From CAYQPF01 sp964419225 (GTDB lineage Bacteria; Cloacimonadota; Cloacimonadia; Cloacimonadales; CAYQPF01), in contig CAYQPF010000008.1 of assembly GCA_964419225.1 (NCBI GenBank), positions 10,635 to 74,634 of the forward strand: DNA of 64,000 nucleotides. The letters run 5' to 3'. Under the pieces are notes generated by a model. That model was not told the DNA's origin, made no database searches, and saw only the letters and a list, made by a program, of their open reading frames with translations. This document shows positions 1-10,057 of the stretch, piece by piece. The position numbers and the translations under genes are program-made. Each line of letters starts with the position of its first letter. Positions within the stretch are counted from its first letter, which is position 1.

Positions 1-7
1 TATGTAA

Positions 8-832
8 TCATGACTCATGAACAGCCTCTTTTTTTCTTTTCAGGTTTTTAAGTCCGCTTAATGCTGCTTTCTTCAATCTGGCATTACCACTCAAACTCCA
101 GGCATTTATGATCTCATCTAACATAGGATTGTAAAAAGTTAAAGAACCGCACAGAATTTCCACAAAAGCAGGATTCCTGGTCAAACGATAATTCTCGAAT
201 AAATTCAGATAAAAAGTTTTATCCAAAGAAGAGATAGCTTTGAGAAACTGGGAATTGATTTTAATGGTATCAGGTGTAGCATATAACCAGGCACTTTCCA
301 ATTTGGAAAAGATAGGCTTGAGAAATCCCGGCTCATTTTTGATTATTTTCACCAACAATTTTATAATGGCTTTATGTAAAACTTCATTATTATTCTTAAA
401 CCAACCCAAAAGCAAATCCAAATGTAATTTAATATCTTTTTTGATCATAAAGTAAAAACATTTGTCGAGTAATAGTTCTAAATCAATTAAACAAGTCGAT
501 TCCAATATTTTTTTACTTAAAAAATTCAAAAAGAAATCAGCTTTCTTTCTATAAAGTTTAGTAACAATACAAACAAAAGCCAATTTGCCATTTTCGCCTT
601 TTTTATACCAAAGGTAGTCTAAAAAATCTATATAATCTAAAACCTGATTACCCATCTTTACTGCTATTGCATTGGCCACAAAGGAGACAACTTCTTTGGG
701 AACTTTGTTATCCACTCTTTCTGGATAAGCATTGTAAATTATATCAAAATCGAAATCCTTAATAGCTATCTTTCTGGTAAAGAAATCTTCTGAATCTTTG
801 GTTAGTCGTTCTTTCCAATCAAGAGGTATCAT
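8..832 (-). CDS. Helical-repeat protein of unknown function
   Basis: A 274-residue soluble protein with no signal peptide or membrane segment. It is almost entirely predicted helix rich in Leu, Ile, Phe and Lys, with repeating helix pairs (for example around residues 95-240), which resembles HEAT-like or DNA-alkylation-repair-like helical repeats; I recognise no catalytic motif. The ATG at 832 follows AAAGGAGC with 4 nt spacing, so the start is well supported. It begins 17 nt after the stop of the large subtilase gene and is the last gene of that minus-strand operon. A scaffold or binding role is only inferred from the fold. Confidence 0.7.
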   Translation of the reverse strand: MIPLDWKERLTKDSEDFFTRKIAIKDFDFDIIYNAYPERVDNKVPKEVVSFVANAIAVKMGNQVLDYIDFLDYLWYKKGENGKLAFVCIVTKLYRKKADFFLNFLSKKILESTCLIDLELLLDKCFYFMIKKDIKLHLDLLLGWFKNNNEVLHKAIIKLLVKIIKNEPGFLKPIFSKLESAWLYATPDTIKINSQFLKAISSLDKTFYLNLFENYRLTRNPAFVEILCGSLTFYNPMLDEIINAWSLSGNARLKKAALSGLKNLKRKKEAVHES

Positions 833-849
833 TTATGCTCCTTTCAAAA

Positions 850-3800
850 CTACTTAATTTGGGAACTAAAAACAGCTAGTTTTCCCTTCTTCACATCATT
901 CCCCATTTTGAGGACATAGAAATATATTCCTGAGGATATTCTCTTGGATTTGTTATTCACCCCACTCCAAGAAAAATAGTTGGTAGAACTATTTAAAGCA
1001 GGAATAGCTTTATTAAAAATAAGTTCCCCATTTAAGTTATAAATCCAGATTTCTCCAGACTTATTTAAGGGGAGATTAATAAATTTCATTTCCCTAAACT
1101 CATTCAAATACAATGGATTAGGATATACTTCCATATAGTTTAAATCCGTAATCTCTGTCAAGCTAAAACGCAGCTTGTTGAAATTATTCGGTATCAGATT
1201 ACCTGATAAATCTTTTATATTTCTAACTGTTAAGTAATAGGGTTGGTTACTGTATTTCAGGTTTTCCCTGAATGTTACTTTGACCTTATCAGACAGATAA
1301 AACAAAGAATCTATGCTATTGTTCATATCCAGACCAGGATTTTCCAGAAAATAATTGCCCATATTAAGAACTGCATTTTCCTCAACTTGCTCAGAAAAAA
1401 TAAGTTCCACATTTTTTCTGTCAATTACTCTGATACTGTCCAGCCGAGGTGCCTGTATGTCGTTTTCAAAGGAAACTGCATAATTACTGTCGGGAATTGG
1501 CGTTCCATTGAATGCTCTAAGATTTTGAAAGTTTAAACGTAAGGGGTATACATCCTGTAAAATATGGGGAAGTGTCAAGAGTACACCATAATTGTTGGAA
1601 ACCAGATTAACAGAAGTCGGATATTCTCCGTTACTCAACCTGAAATTAGAATTCTCATTAATGTCCGGATGCAGAGGTTTGTTAAATAAAAGTTTGAGAT
1701 TCTTATTCCCGCTGTTCGTTAATGAAACAAATTGCGGAACTGCCCCGGTAGTTAATGCTATTATCGGAGTTGTGTAGCTTTCCTGAACCGGGAAAGTGTT
1801 GTTTACCGCGGTTACATAGTATCTGTAACTTGTCATATTAACCAGATTACTGTCAATATAGGATGTTTCCTCGGTAAAACCAAGATTATTCCAAGAGCCC
1901 AAAGAATCCTGACGATATATCTTATAGTATTCTGCATTTGTGGTTGACCAGAATAATTTCACTTTATTTTCATTGAGAGGATATCCGTGGAAATTAGCAG
2001 GAGTCGGGGGAGTGTCGTAAATAGTATTAGGACTGAGTATCGTTGCACGAAGCTGGTTACTGATACCTTTATTGATGATCAGCATAGAATTGCTATTTCC
2101 ATCATCATCTGTGGCAAAAACCTGATATGTCTTCTGGGATGTTGTAACATAAGTCGGTGTTATTGTACTGTCAACCAAACTGCAAATATACATATTGGGA
2201 GCCAGTGCCAGAACTAGTTCATCTTTACCATCGTGATTCAAATCAGAAGAAGCAACAGAATTCTGAGATGTTGTCACTGCTGAAAATTGGATTGAAGAAA
2301 CGGGAGCATAGCTCTTCAGAGCATCTGCTTTGAACATGGTAAACTGCCAATAAGTAGTTTCAGGATTATTGTTCTTTTCATATCCGCCAACCACAAATTC
2401 CAAGGTTCCATCACCGTCATAATCACCCTTGGTCAGGTAATAAGTATTCTTAACAGGCATTCTGTAAGACCACTGCAAATACTTGGTTGAATCGGCCACA
2501 TTTTTAACATTAAAGATCATGATATCACCATCAGTATCTGCTGTGATGATATCCGGAATATTATCATTGTCAAAGGCAGTGTTAAAATTGTCACAAAGCA
2601 CTTTTGACACAAAAGAATTTCTCTGAAAGGTTGTACTCGTATTGTACAAGCGTTTCTCGTTCACAATTTTCCTATTCTCAATTTTAGCCAAATTAATCAG
2701 TCTTTCTGTCGGATAATCCTGAATATAAGCTATTTCCTCATTATCGTCTGCATTATAATCAACAAAAGCAGCTCCATAAACAGAGTTTTTATCGTCTTCA
2801 GGTGCTATTACATAGGCATTCTCCACAACCTGATTAACTCCATAATAATGATAAAGACCAAGAACCGCTACTTTTAGACCTAAAATAAAATACTCTATAT
2901 TTCCACTTTGACCGTTAAAAGGTTTACTTACATCCAATGGCCAGAATTTATCATCCTTGGACATGGTGTGTTTAACAACTATCGAGTCTCCTTGAAATTC
3001 ATAAAACTTCACGAGATCGTTTTGATTGTCAACAATGTTCAAAGCTATTATTTCCTTAAAATTATTATTATCATAATCCACCAATTTTCCTATTGGGATC
3101 CAGCCGTTTCCAAGTACAGAAGGAATAAAAAGATTGCTTGGTACGGTTTCATAGGAGATATCTAATATGTCATAATAGACAGATGAATTTAAAATTAAGC
3201 CTGCGAGATTTGTTGCCGTAAAACTGTACGAATACGTTCCTTCGGGAATAGTATTGGGAAGAATAATTGTATGCATGGTGTCCTGAGCAATTGAACAAAA
3301 TTCCTGGGTAAATCCCTCATTGTTGAATACACTCAATGTAAGCTTTACAATTTCATCAAAACTTGTCTTGATGTTGTATTGTTTCTCTGGCCCGTTATAA
3401 CGAAAAGAAACCAATGGAAAACCTGGATCTAATTCAGGGGGAGTATGATCTATATAAATATTCTTGAAAATCTGGTATTTACGATTGTCCCGTGTCACAA
3501 CCTGAACCCTGATCTTATAAACATTATCTGGCAAATTGGCATTAACAATGAAATGTGCCAAAACACCGTTCTCCACCTGCTCATAATACTTAAACTCAGA
3601 GTTATGCCCATCATTGACATTGTACCAGTCAATGATGGTTGGATTACTTTTATCTGTGTACATCACTGTATAAAAATTAAGATTTGGCACTTTAACTGTT
3701 CCTACAATATCAAAATCATCGGAATAACCGGCAAAGTCCCAGGGATTTGTTATTTCCAGGACATAATCAATATTGCTTTCCAAAAGTCGCTGGGTATTTA

Positions 3801-5067
3801 AAAGACCGTTTCCATACATATTATCAAATCCCGGTGTACCCAAGTCTATTGTCGAAGAAAATAGTTTACTTTTAACTTCTCCCAGACTTAAGCCAGGTGT
3901 ATTTGATAATAAAAGTGCTATACTGGCTGTCACAAACGGAGCCGCCATTGAAGTTCCGGATAGCTTAAAATAAGTGTTCGTGCCGGTGGTATCATAACAA
4001 CTGAGTATATTGTTTCCAGGTGCAACTATATCCAGATCCGGCCCATAACTGGAATATATAGAAAGAACCCTGGCTTCATCAACCGCACCCACACTGATCG
4101 TAGTTGCTAATCTTGCAGGAAAACTTACTTCCGGACTAGGTTCATTCCCAGCTGCTGCTACTATAATTACACCCTTATCATATGCATATTGACATGCATC
4201 TGCGATGATCGGTGAATAATTATTGTCACCCCAACTCAAATTTAATACATCTGCTCCCATATCTGTTGCATAAATAATGGCTGCAGCTGCATCATCATCT
4301 TCCAAATATCCTGCTCCCTGTAATGTTCTGAAACCTGCTCTTACTGCAAGAATGCTGATATTCCAGCACACACCTGCAATTCCCTGATTATTGTTGGTAT
4401 CAGCTCCGATGATGCCTGATACGTGAGTCCCGTGTTTATTATCATCTGTCGGATCATTATCCGGAGTTAAAAAGTCCCCTAAGGCAATATCAGACATATT
4501 GGGAGCATCCGCAAAGTCCCAACCACGCCAGTCATCTATATATCCATTATTGTCATCGTCGATACCATTGCCAGATATTTCATTTGGATTATAATAGACA
4601 TTTGTCTGTAAATCAGGATGATTAAACATTAATCCTGAATCAATCACACCTACAATAATTTGCCTTGTTCCTCTGTTAATATCCCAAGCCTGTGGGAGAT
4701 TTATCATCTCCAATTGCTGTTGAGATATTTGCGTATCATTAGGTGTAATATATAAACTGTTCAAATAATTGGGTTGAATGTATTCAATTCCGTCATATTT
4801 TTTATTTGCTGCGTTTATGCTGTTCCAATCCAGATCATTATTGAATCTTGCGACTAAGAATAAATTATCTTTTTTGGGAGAAAGACTCTTTAAATTTGTT
4901 AAAGATTTTGCTTGCAAAAAGCTCTGAAATTCTTTGTTCTTGAATTTACCTTTACTGAATTGACTGGTCTTCTTTAGTTTGATGATCATCTCTCTGGGTA
5001 CAAAATCCAAAGCAGAGAGTGAACAGATTAAGAATATTACACAAATAAGCAAATATGTCTTTTTCAA
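850..5067 (-). CDS. Secreted subtilisin-like (S8) serine protease with FG-GAP-like repeats and T9SS sorting domain
   Basis: A 1405-residue exported protease. It has an N-terminal signal peptide (residues 1-20), a propeptide-like region to about 125, then the S8 catalytic domain with Asp143 (VIDSG), His212 (HGTHVSG) and Ser373 (SGTSMAAP). After it come Ig-like regions, several calcium-site-like DxDxDG repeats of FG-GAP type (about 670-1000), a fibronectin type III domain (about 1030-1130) and a C-terminal T9SS type-A sorting domain beginning at YPNPLY and ending KKGKLAVFSSQIK. The predicted start is TTG (5065-5067), six bases after AGGAGA. The gene lies 8 nt downstream of the PorV-like gene. 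The likely role is extracellular proteolysis after export through the outer membrane; the substrate is unknown. Confidence 0.92.
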   Translation of the reverse strand: MKKTYLLICVIFLICSLSALDFVPREMIIKLKKTSQFSKGKFKNKEFQSFLQAKSLTNLKSLSPKKDNLFLVARFNNDLDWNSINAANKKYDGIEYIQPNYLNSLYITPNDTQISQQQLEMINLPQAWDINRGTRQIIVGVIDSGLMFNHPDLQTNVYYNPNEISGNGIDDDNNGYIDDWRGWDFADAPNMSDIALGDFLTPDNDPTDDNKHGTHVSGIIGADTNNNQGIAGVCWNISILAVRAGFRTLQGAGYLEDDDAAAAIIYATDMGADVLNLSWGDNNYSPIIADACQYAYDKGVIIVAAAGNEPSPEVSFPARLATTISVGAVDEARVLSIYSSYGPDLDIVAPGNNILSCYDTTGTNTYFKLSGTSMAAPFVTASIALLLSNTPGLSLGEVKSKLFSSTIDLGTPGFDNMYGNGLLNTQRLLESNIDYVLEITNPWDFAGYSDDFDIVGTVKVPNLNFYTVMYTDKSNPTIIDWYNVNDGHNSEFKYYEQVENGVLAHFIVNANLPDNVYKIRVQVVTRDNRKYQIFKNIYIDHTPPELDPGFPLVSFRYNGPEKQYNIKTSFDEIVKLTLSVFNNEGFTQEFCSIAQDTMHTIILPNTIPEGTYSYSFTATNLAGLILNSSVYYDILDISYETVPSNLFIPSVLGNGWIPIGKLVDYDNNNFKEIIALNIVDNQNDLVKFYEFQGDSIVVKHTMSKDDKFWPLDVSKPFNGQSGNIEYFILGLKVAVLGLYHYYGVNQVVENAYVIAPEDDKNSVYGAAFVDYNADDNEEIAYIQDYPTERLINLAKIENRKIVNEKRLYNTSTTFQRNSFVSKVLCDNFNTAFDNDNIPDIITADTDGDIMIFNVKNVADSTKYLQWSYRMPVKNTYYLTKGDYDGDGTLEFVVGGYEKNNNPETTYWQFTMFKADALKSYAPVSSIQFSAVTTSQNSVASSDLNHDGKDELVLALAPNMYICSLVDSTITPTYVTTSQKTYQVFATDDDGNSNSMLIINKGISNQLRATILSPNTIYDTPPTPANFHGYPLNENKVKLFWSTTNAEYYKIYRQDSLGSWNNLGFTEETSYIDSNLVNMTSYRYYVTAVNNTFPVQESYTTPIIALTTGAVPQFVSLTNSGNKNLKLLFNKPLHPDINENSNFRLSNGEYPTSVNLVSNNYGVLLTLPHILQDVYPLRLNFQNLRAFNGTPIPDSNYAVSFENDIQAPRLDSIRVIDRKNVELIFSEQVEENAVLNMGNYFLENPGLDMNNSIDSLFYLSDKVKVTFRENLKYSNQPYYLTVRNIKDLSGNLIPNNFNKLRFSLTEITDLNYMEVYPNPLYLNEFREMKFINLPLNKSGEIWIYNLNGELIFNKAIPALNSSTNYFSWSGVNNKSKRISSGIYFYVLKMGNDVKKGKLAVFSSQIK

Positions 5068-5075
5068 AAAATCTC

Positions 5076-5981
5076 CTAATATCTATAACTTAAACCCAAC
5101 ATATGTACATCGTTAAAATCATAGTCCATTGGTGAATAACTATAATCGAAAGACATTCTCTCATATTCTATCCCGATTCCGGCAGAAACATTCTCAAGAT
5201 CATGATTAGTCTTATATCCTGCTCTTAAATTCAGCATCTTTAAAATTGTTAGTTGAGTACCTATAGCCGCTTGTACTTTAGGTTCATCACTATACTGAAT
5301 CAGCTTGCCTTCCAGGAGTACTTTGTAATTGAGAGTATTAATGGAATGGGCAAGACCAATTTCACGGGTGTTCGGAATTTTTATCTTCTCTTCATTCATC
5401 TTGTTAGTGCTTCCCAGATGCTTCACATTAGCGGATACTGACAGATTATTGATGGGTGTTTGATAAATAATTCCCAGATCTGCTGCAAAACCCATAGCTG
5501 ATTCAGTATAGATTTTTTCATACAACGTATGCACAGTAGAGCCAACACTGATGTCATTATTGATCTTAAACCCAAAATTCATGGCAACATCTAAATCCAT
5601 CGGATGAAAATCACCTATTTCATCACCCAAATCATCTCTGCCTTCCAGACTGCCATAATCCAAATATCTCATGGCTAATCCAAATGCTGATTTTTGTCCG
5701 GAACTGCAGTAACCAATACTGTGGATGGTAGTGTCAAAAAGCCAGCTGTTTTCAGAAAAAGATACACTATTGTTATTCATATATAAATTAGCCGCAGGAT
5801 TCTGCAAAAAGGAAAAAGCTTCCTTTCCCGCAAAATCTCCGGCACCACCCATTCCCTGTGCCGTGATACTTGTGTTGATCTTGACCATCTGCAAACCGTA
5901 TTCCATCGATTTGTCGATCGCCTGAAGCGTTACTGATAATAAAAATACCAGTGTGATTGCTAAAAAATGTTGGATCTTCAT
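5076..5981 (-). CDS. PorV/PorQ-family outer-membrane beta-barrel protein
   Basis: A 301-residue protein with a signal peptide (about 1-21, ending LQA), the family-typical early segment SITAQGMGGAGDF and NPAANLYM, and alternating beta strands up to a C-terminal LSYRY ending expected of outer-membrane barrels. PorV family members bind T9SS cargo after translocation and pass it to the attachment complex; this is known for Bacteroidetes and inferred here. It sits between two genes whose products carry T9SS sorting domains (11 nt from the M6 protease, 8 nt before the subtilase), which suggests a cargo-specific shuttle or a local assembly partner. An ordinary PorQ-type or UPF0164 barrel remains possible. 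Confidence 0.82.
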   Translation of the reverse strand: MKIQHFLAITLVFLLSVTLQAIDKSMEYGLQMVKINTSITAQGMGGAGDFAGKEAFSFLQNPAANLYMNNNSVSFSENSWLFDTTIHSIGYCSSGQKSAFGLAMRYLDYGSLEGRDDLGDEIGDFHPMDLDVAMNFGFKINNDISVGSTVHTLYEKIYTESAMGFAADLGIIYQTPINNLSVSANVKHLGSTNKMNEEKIKIPNTREIGLAHSINTLNYKVLLEGKLIQYSDEPKVQAAIGTQLTILKMLNLRAGYKTNHDLENVSAGIGIEYERMSFDYSYSPMDYDFNDVHMLGLSYRY

Positions 5982-5992
5982 ATAAACCTCTT

Positions 5993-8900
5993 CTATCTCT
6001 CTACCGCAAATTTATTCTTTATTTGTTTACCTTCTGCTTCAAATATGGCGAAATATACACCAGATGAAAGCTTCTTCTTAATTAAATTCAATTCAAATAT
6101 TTCATTCAGATATTTCTGGCAAAATTCTTTCTGCTCATAAATCATTTTCCCCGATATGTTATAAATCTTTATCTTTACTTCACAATTCCTACTCACCATC
6201 AGCCTGACCTTTAAATCCGAACTGTTAATAGAATTGTAAGGATTCGGGTATATGTAGCAATTATCCTGAACAAAGATCTCACTCGTCTGGTAGATGTTCG
6301 TGTTCTGACTGAATAGATAACTGCCTGTGCGGGAAAGATTAGCATATTCATAAGTATTGGATAAATCAACATCATTACCACCTTTTGAGGATAATTGATT
6401 CTTGTAAATATAGCCATTATCTGTGGAAATATAAGCCATCAGTGTGTCATTTTGATTGTAAAGCACAGGATAATTCCTAATGAAATCCGGGTATGCCGTA
6501 GGATACATAGATTCTGTTTTAAAATCAGAACTCCATTTCGATAATTGATTATGTGACTGTGTTCCAAGAACAAACCTCTTGCCGTCAACTGTAAACCCGA
6601 CAGCCCCACCAACTACGTTTACGGAATCTTCCAAAATTGGTACAGGACGATTGTTGATCTGCCGACCCGAATAATCAAATACTGCCAACTTATTCTCTCC
6701 CCCAATTATTATCTCAGTATAACCATTGCCGTCAATATCATAACACGAGGGCAAAGATATGGATTTGAGAGGGATGTCTCTTTCAAATTGTGGTATCATT
6801 CCCATGTGACCAAGAAGAAGAATTAATTTCTTATCCGCTGTTACTATAACATATTCAGAATATGGTAAACCACTCTGCATTACTGCCTGTAATAAATACA
6901 ACGGTGCTGAAGTTTTATTGACAGAGTATTCAAGTGTAGTCAGATTATGGTTGGGAATGTCGTACTTGCATACATGATAACTGGAATCCGGAGCTTGAAC
7001 CATAAATGACAGATCATTGTCATTAGTTTGATCTAAAACTAAATTAGCTACAATTTTGTTGTTTACCAAAATTATGGAATCTTGTACAGCTAAGTTGTAG
7101 AGCCCGTTTTGCATACTCAGGTTATAAATATATATTTTATCCGCTGAACTTGTTCGGACTGCCGCAATTAACCTGTTCTTATAAGCTATTGGTGCACTTA
7201 TCCAATCTGCCTGTGCCCAGGTTTGTTTCAATTCCGGAGCTTTTGTATCGGAATTCATTAAAAATAGTTGAGCTCCATATTGCTCATCATAGGTCGGGAT
7301 AAAAAATACATCTTCCCATTTGGACCAGATTTTTGTGATCGGAGAAATTCTGCTGGAAGTAGATAAATTGTTATTCTCCCAATTGACGATTAAACCATCA
7401 GGATAAAAAGCAAAAATATTATTAACTCCGTCATGGTTTTCTACGGCTAAAGGATAAGGTGATATACCTCTTTGATTGCTGTCCAGCTTCCAGTTGAAGC
7501 GTACAGAAAAAGTCATCACTGTGTCAATAGCACCGATATTGTATATTTCGACAGGAATCCCGCCATAATAACTTTCTGCGGTAGGATAAGACAGTCTGAG
7601 ACTGTCCTCTGGATTTTTGGCTAACCCAAAATAGGTGTTGTTGCCCTGTCGGAATGCATCAAAGGGTGATCCTCTTCTGTAAGGATCAGGATAATTTGTG
7701 TCCATGTGCTGTATCTGATCTGCTTCTTCCAAATCCACACCTTTATGATTGGCATCCCCATTCACATAGTTATAATCAAAAGTTGGTGTAAATGTAGCAT
7801 TGATAATATTCTCATCAATATGCCATATATAGAGCCCCGATCCGTCAGCGATAATCGGATTATCCGGTCCGCCTAATCCTGGACAGAAAAAGTCCCATTC
7901 ACATCCCTTATAACTGTTCTCCATGAAATTAAACTTGGGTGCCCCACTCGGATATGTGTCCTGTTCGCCATCAGGTAATAAAGGAAAATCAAACCCGATC
8001 ACATCGGAATTGGTAAAATTCTGCTCGCGATTCTCTATTAAAAAATACTCTTTTTCTGAAATATTGATTTTATATACTGTAGGTATAATCGGATCCTTGG
8101 TTTGCGGATGTGCTAATAACAAATCAGTAACCGAATTGTTGATCTCCACCGGCTCTTCCCAACCCAGATAACATCTGGACCAGGCTTCAGGCAACGGTGG
8201 AACATTGCCCAGTGCATTCCAGGAACCTGTTCCCATTACCCCAAAATCTCCGATACCGGCTGAACTGCCATTGTCTGAATTCGTGTCAAACAACGTGGGA
8301 AGACCCAGTAAATGACCGAACTCATGTGCCAATACTCCCAACATCCCAAATACAAGAGTGCTTATATCCTCATATTCCGGATAGTAAGATTGCCATTCTG
8401 TTTCTGGACATACTACCAGCTCTTTTATATACTTCCCGTCGTTTGTCGGTAATCCGGGAAAATTGTCATTGTTCGGGTCAAGACCCTCCTGCAAGTCACG
8501 GCGACTGATAAACGTAGCCCACATTTCGTCTAATCTGCGGTCAAAAAGATCTGTCTCCTGCCCTGCTCCGGCATGGAAAATTATAAATGAATCATATAGA
8601 CTGAAGTCCAATCCTTTAGCATCAGCCAGCTCCACAATTTCTTCAGCAAACATGGCTACACGTTCCGTCGAATTATCATCATCACCATAAAAACCCATCG
8701 GTCTGGATAAAACAATTACAGAATCCCATACTGTGGAACTTACTTTGAATTTCCCGCGGGAGGCATCCATGTAATAATCTTTTAAATGATGCATATAACG
8801 TTCAAAATATGCCTTATCATGCGGAATGGAATCCGGGTAATCTGGTACTAAATCAAACTTTGTATCCGAGAATTCCACCCTGATCACTAACGTGGAATCA

Positions 8901-9061
8901 GGCAAATTCTGCATTCTGCTGTTCTTGTCAATCTTGAAAACTTCTGAACTCTGACTCCTGTCCTTGTGCTGTACGTTCTTCTTCAAAGGATGTGCAGGTA
9001 CTGCGTAAATGATTGTGAGAAAAAAGATTGCCACGATTACTGTCGAAATACACTTCTTCAT
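5993..9061 (-). CDS. Secreted M6-family metalloprotease with T9SS sorting domain
   Basis: A 1022-residue secreted zinc protease of the immune-inhibitor-A (M6) type. A signal peptide covers about residues 1-22. The zinc motif HEFGHLLGLPTLFD places ligands at about His246 and His250 with catalytic Glu247; the following region has the calcium- and glycine-rich character of M6 enzymes (GSSAGIGDFGVMGTGSW). A C-terminal T9SS type-A sorting domain starts at YPNPYNSINSSDLK and ends with GKQIKNKFAVER. I chose ATG 9061 over the TTG three bases upstream because AAGGAG is then 5 nt away. It is the first gene of a four-gene operon (M6, PorV-like, subtilase, helical protein). Confidence 0.9.
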   Translation of the reverse strand: MKKCISTVIVAIFFLTIIYAVPAHPLKKNVQHKDRSQSSEVFKIDKNSRMQNLPDSTLVIRVEFSDTKFDLVPDYPDSIPHDKAYFERYMHHLKDYYMDASRGKFKVSSTVWDSVIVLSRPMGFYGDDDNSTERVAMFAEEIVELADAKGLDFSLYDSFIIFHAGAGQETDLFDRRLDEMWATFISRRDLQEGLDPNNDNFPGLPTNDGKYIKELVVCPETEWQSYYPEYEDISTLVFGMLGVLAHEFGHLLGLPTLFDTNSDNGSSAGIGDFGVMGTGSWNALGNVPPLPEAWSRCYLGWEEPVEINNSVTDLLLAHPQTKDPIIPTVYKINISEKEYFLIENREQNFTNSDVIGFDFPLLPDGEQDTYPSGAPKFNFMENSYKGCEWDFFCPGLGGPDNPIIADGSGLYIWHIDENIINATFTPTFDYNYVNGDANHKGVDLEEADQIQHMDTNYPDPYRRGSPFDAFRQGNNTYFGLAKNPEDSLRLSYPTAESYYGGIPVEIYNIGAIDTVMTFSVRFNWKLDSNQRGISPYPLAVENHDGVNNIFAFYPDGLIVNWENNNLSTSSRISPITKIWSKWEDVFFIPTYDEQYGAQLFLMNSDTKAPELKQTWAQADWISAPIAYKNRLIAAVRTSSADKIYIYNLSMQNGLYNLAVQDSIILVNNKIVANLVLDQTNDNDLSFMVQAPDSSYHVCKYDIPNHNLTTLEYSVNKTSAPLYLLQAVMQSGLPYSEYVIVTADKKLILLLGHMGMIPQFERDIPLKSISLPSCYDIDGNGYTEIIIGGENKLAVFDYSGRQINNRPVPILEDSVNVVGGAVGFTVDGKRFVLGTQSHNQLSKWSSDFKTESMYPTAYPDFIRNYPVLYNQNDTLMAYISTDNGYIYKNQLSSKGGNDVDLSNTYEYANLSRTGSYLFSQNTNIYQTSEIFVQDNCYIYPNPYNSINSSDLKVRLMVSRNCEVKIKIYNISGKMIYEQKEFCQKYLNEIFELNLIKKKLSSGVYFAIFEAEGKQIKNKFAVER

Positions 9062-9087
9062 CAAATCTCCTTATTATTATGAAACAA

Positions 9088-9122
9088 ATACCCTCTAATT
9101 CAATTTTGAATTAAGAGGGTAT
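9088..9122 (-). terminator. Probable rho-independent terminator of the small zinc-ribbon gene
   Basis: An inverted repeat with arms ATACCCTCTAATTCAA and TTGAATTAAGAGGGTAT, one base bulged, forms a strong hairpin. On the minus strand it lies between the zinc-ribbon gene (stop at 9157) and the M6 protease operon, followed by a T-rich stretch TATTTGTTT. It would separate the two transcripts. A hairpin acting on the opposite strand is possible because the other flank is also T-rich. Confidence 0.55.
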
Positions 9123-9156
9123 TTTAGGAGGGCGTATATTTGAGAAAACCAATATA

Positions 9157-9363
9157 TTAAATATTGCCGGACATGATATCTTTATCATTACATTTGCATA
9201 TATTCCGAAACTCATATTTGGGAGCCCAGGTATCTGCTTTTGAATTCCTGCTAAGAATAAGTTTTATCTTCTTCATCTCTGAATTACATACCGGACAGAA
9301 CACCTTTCCTTCTGCACTTGTCTCATGTGCTAACTTTGCTGCAAAGCTTTTTCCTTTACCCAT
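9157..9363 (-). CDS. Small zinc-ribbon-like protein
   Basis: A 68-residue basic protein with two cysteine pairs, Cys23-x-x-Cys26 (FCPVC) and Cys56-x-Cys58 (ICKCN), fitting a small treble-clef or zinc-ribbon metal site. The ATG at 9363 follows AAGGAGG with 5 nt spacing, one of the best ribosome sites in the window, which supports a real gene. It is a single-gene unit with its own downstream hairpin. The N-terminus (GKGKSFAAKLAH) is Lys/Ala rich. No specific family is recognised; a nucleic-acid-binding role would be a guess. Confidence 0.7.
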   Translation of the reverse strand: MGKGKSFAAKLAHETSAEGKVFCPVCNSEMKKIKLILSRNSKADTWAPKYEFRNICKCNDKDIMSGNI

Positions 9364-9558
9364 GATTCCTCCTTATTTTGTAAACAATAAAAATTTAAAG
9401 CGGATTTATGTCAAGAAAATCTCATCCCCCTCACTCTATAACCTTTCCTATATCTAACTACTTCCCCCGATAAATGTTACAATCTAACTCTTCCTTTTTC
9501 ACATATTCCTGCTTTTTTCTGAAAAAATTCCCGATTTACACTGTATTATCTTACGCCT

Positions 9559-9949
9559 GACATGTCCTACTTGTCCGACCCGTCAGATCAATTTCCATCC
9601 TTAATCCTTCAATTCTCCTCTCGTCCATACAGTTCATATAGTCCAGTCCTTAATCCTCAGTTGCTTTTTCTTTCCCCAACTGCCCCCTGCCTACTGCACA
9701 CTGCCTACTTTCTCCTTAGTACTTGCCTGCGGGTTTTCTCTTTTCTCAGAACTATCAATTACCAATTTTCCAATTGAATATAGTCTGCGAGTTTCAACAA
9801 TTCCCCTTTCTCCCATTAATGATTAATAATTGATAATTAATAATTAAATAACTGCCTGCGGGTTTATCCCTTTCTACAATACCGCCACATTATTGCTTCA
9901 GATCTCGTAATTTGTCCGTGTTAGTCTGTGATAGTCCGTGTTCCGAAAA
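9559..9949 (+). repeat. Intergenic repeat mosaic (phrases shared with other gaps)
   Basis: The 694-bp gap 9364-10057 holds no gene. Within it are several short phrases that recur elsewhere in the window: a TCCGACCCGTCAGATC type (9559-9588), CTCGTCCATACAGTTCATAT (from 9619), CTGCCTACTGCACACTGCC (9674-9710), CTTGCCTGCGGGTTTT (9722-9737 and again near 9851-9868), an AT-rich TTAATAATTGATAATT run (9815-9848), and TGTCCGTGTTAGTCTGTG (9912-9949). All read in the same, pyrimidine-rich orientation. Confidence 0.8.
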
Positions 9950-9972
9950 ACGTCTCTTTCTCAGCCTAATAC

Positions 9973-10000
9973 AAAAAAAAGGGTGCAATCTCTTGCACCC
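9973..10000 (-). terminator. Rho-independent terminator of the 1546-aa subtilase gene
   Basis: On the minus strand the perfect stem GGGTGCAA / TTGCACCC (9981-10000, loop of four) is followed directly by eight T (9973-9980). It lies about 58 nt past the stop codon of the subtilase gene, the classical arrangement for intrinsic termination. Confidence 0.88.
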
Positions 10001-10010
10001 TAATCTCTTC

Positions 10011-10057
10011 ACTTGTTACACGTCACATGTCACATGTCACTTGTTACAAGTCACTCG
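10011..10057 (+). repeat. Degenerate heptamer repeat (GTCACAT / CTTGTTACA family)
   Basis: Immediately after the subtilase stop codon lies a run of near-heptameric units of the types ACTTGTTACA, CGTCACAT, GTCACAT, GTCACTT, GTTACAA, GTCACTC. It sits between the stop codon and the terminator, so it is probably transcribed as 3' UTR. Confidence 0.65.

Noticed and set aside
240..455. Plus-strand ORF of 71 residues
   Set aside because: It lies inside the minus-strand helical-repeat gene, which has a strong ribosome site; the plus frame has none.
9562..9777. Plus-strand ORF of 71 residues, rich in Ser/Pro/Tyr
   Set aside because: It is read entirely through intergenic repeat phrases and has no ribosome site.
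10011..10057. CRISPR-like array from the short repeats
   Set aside because: Units are about 7 nt, degenerate and without spacers of uniform length; no cas genes in the window.
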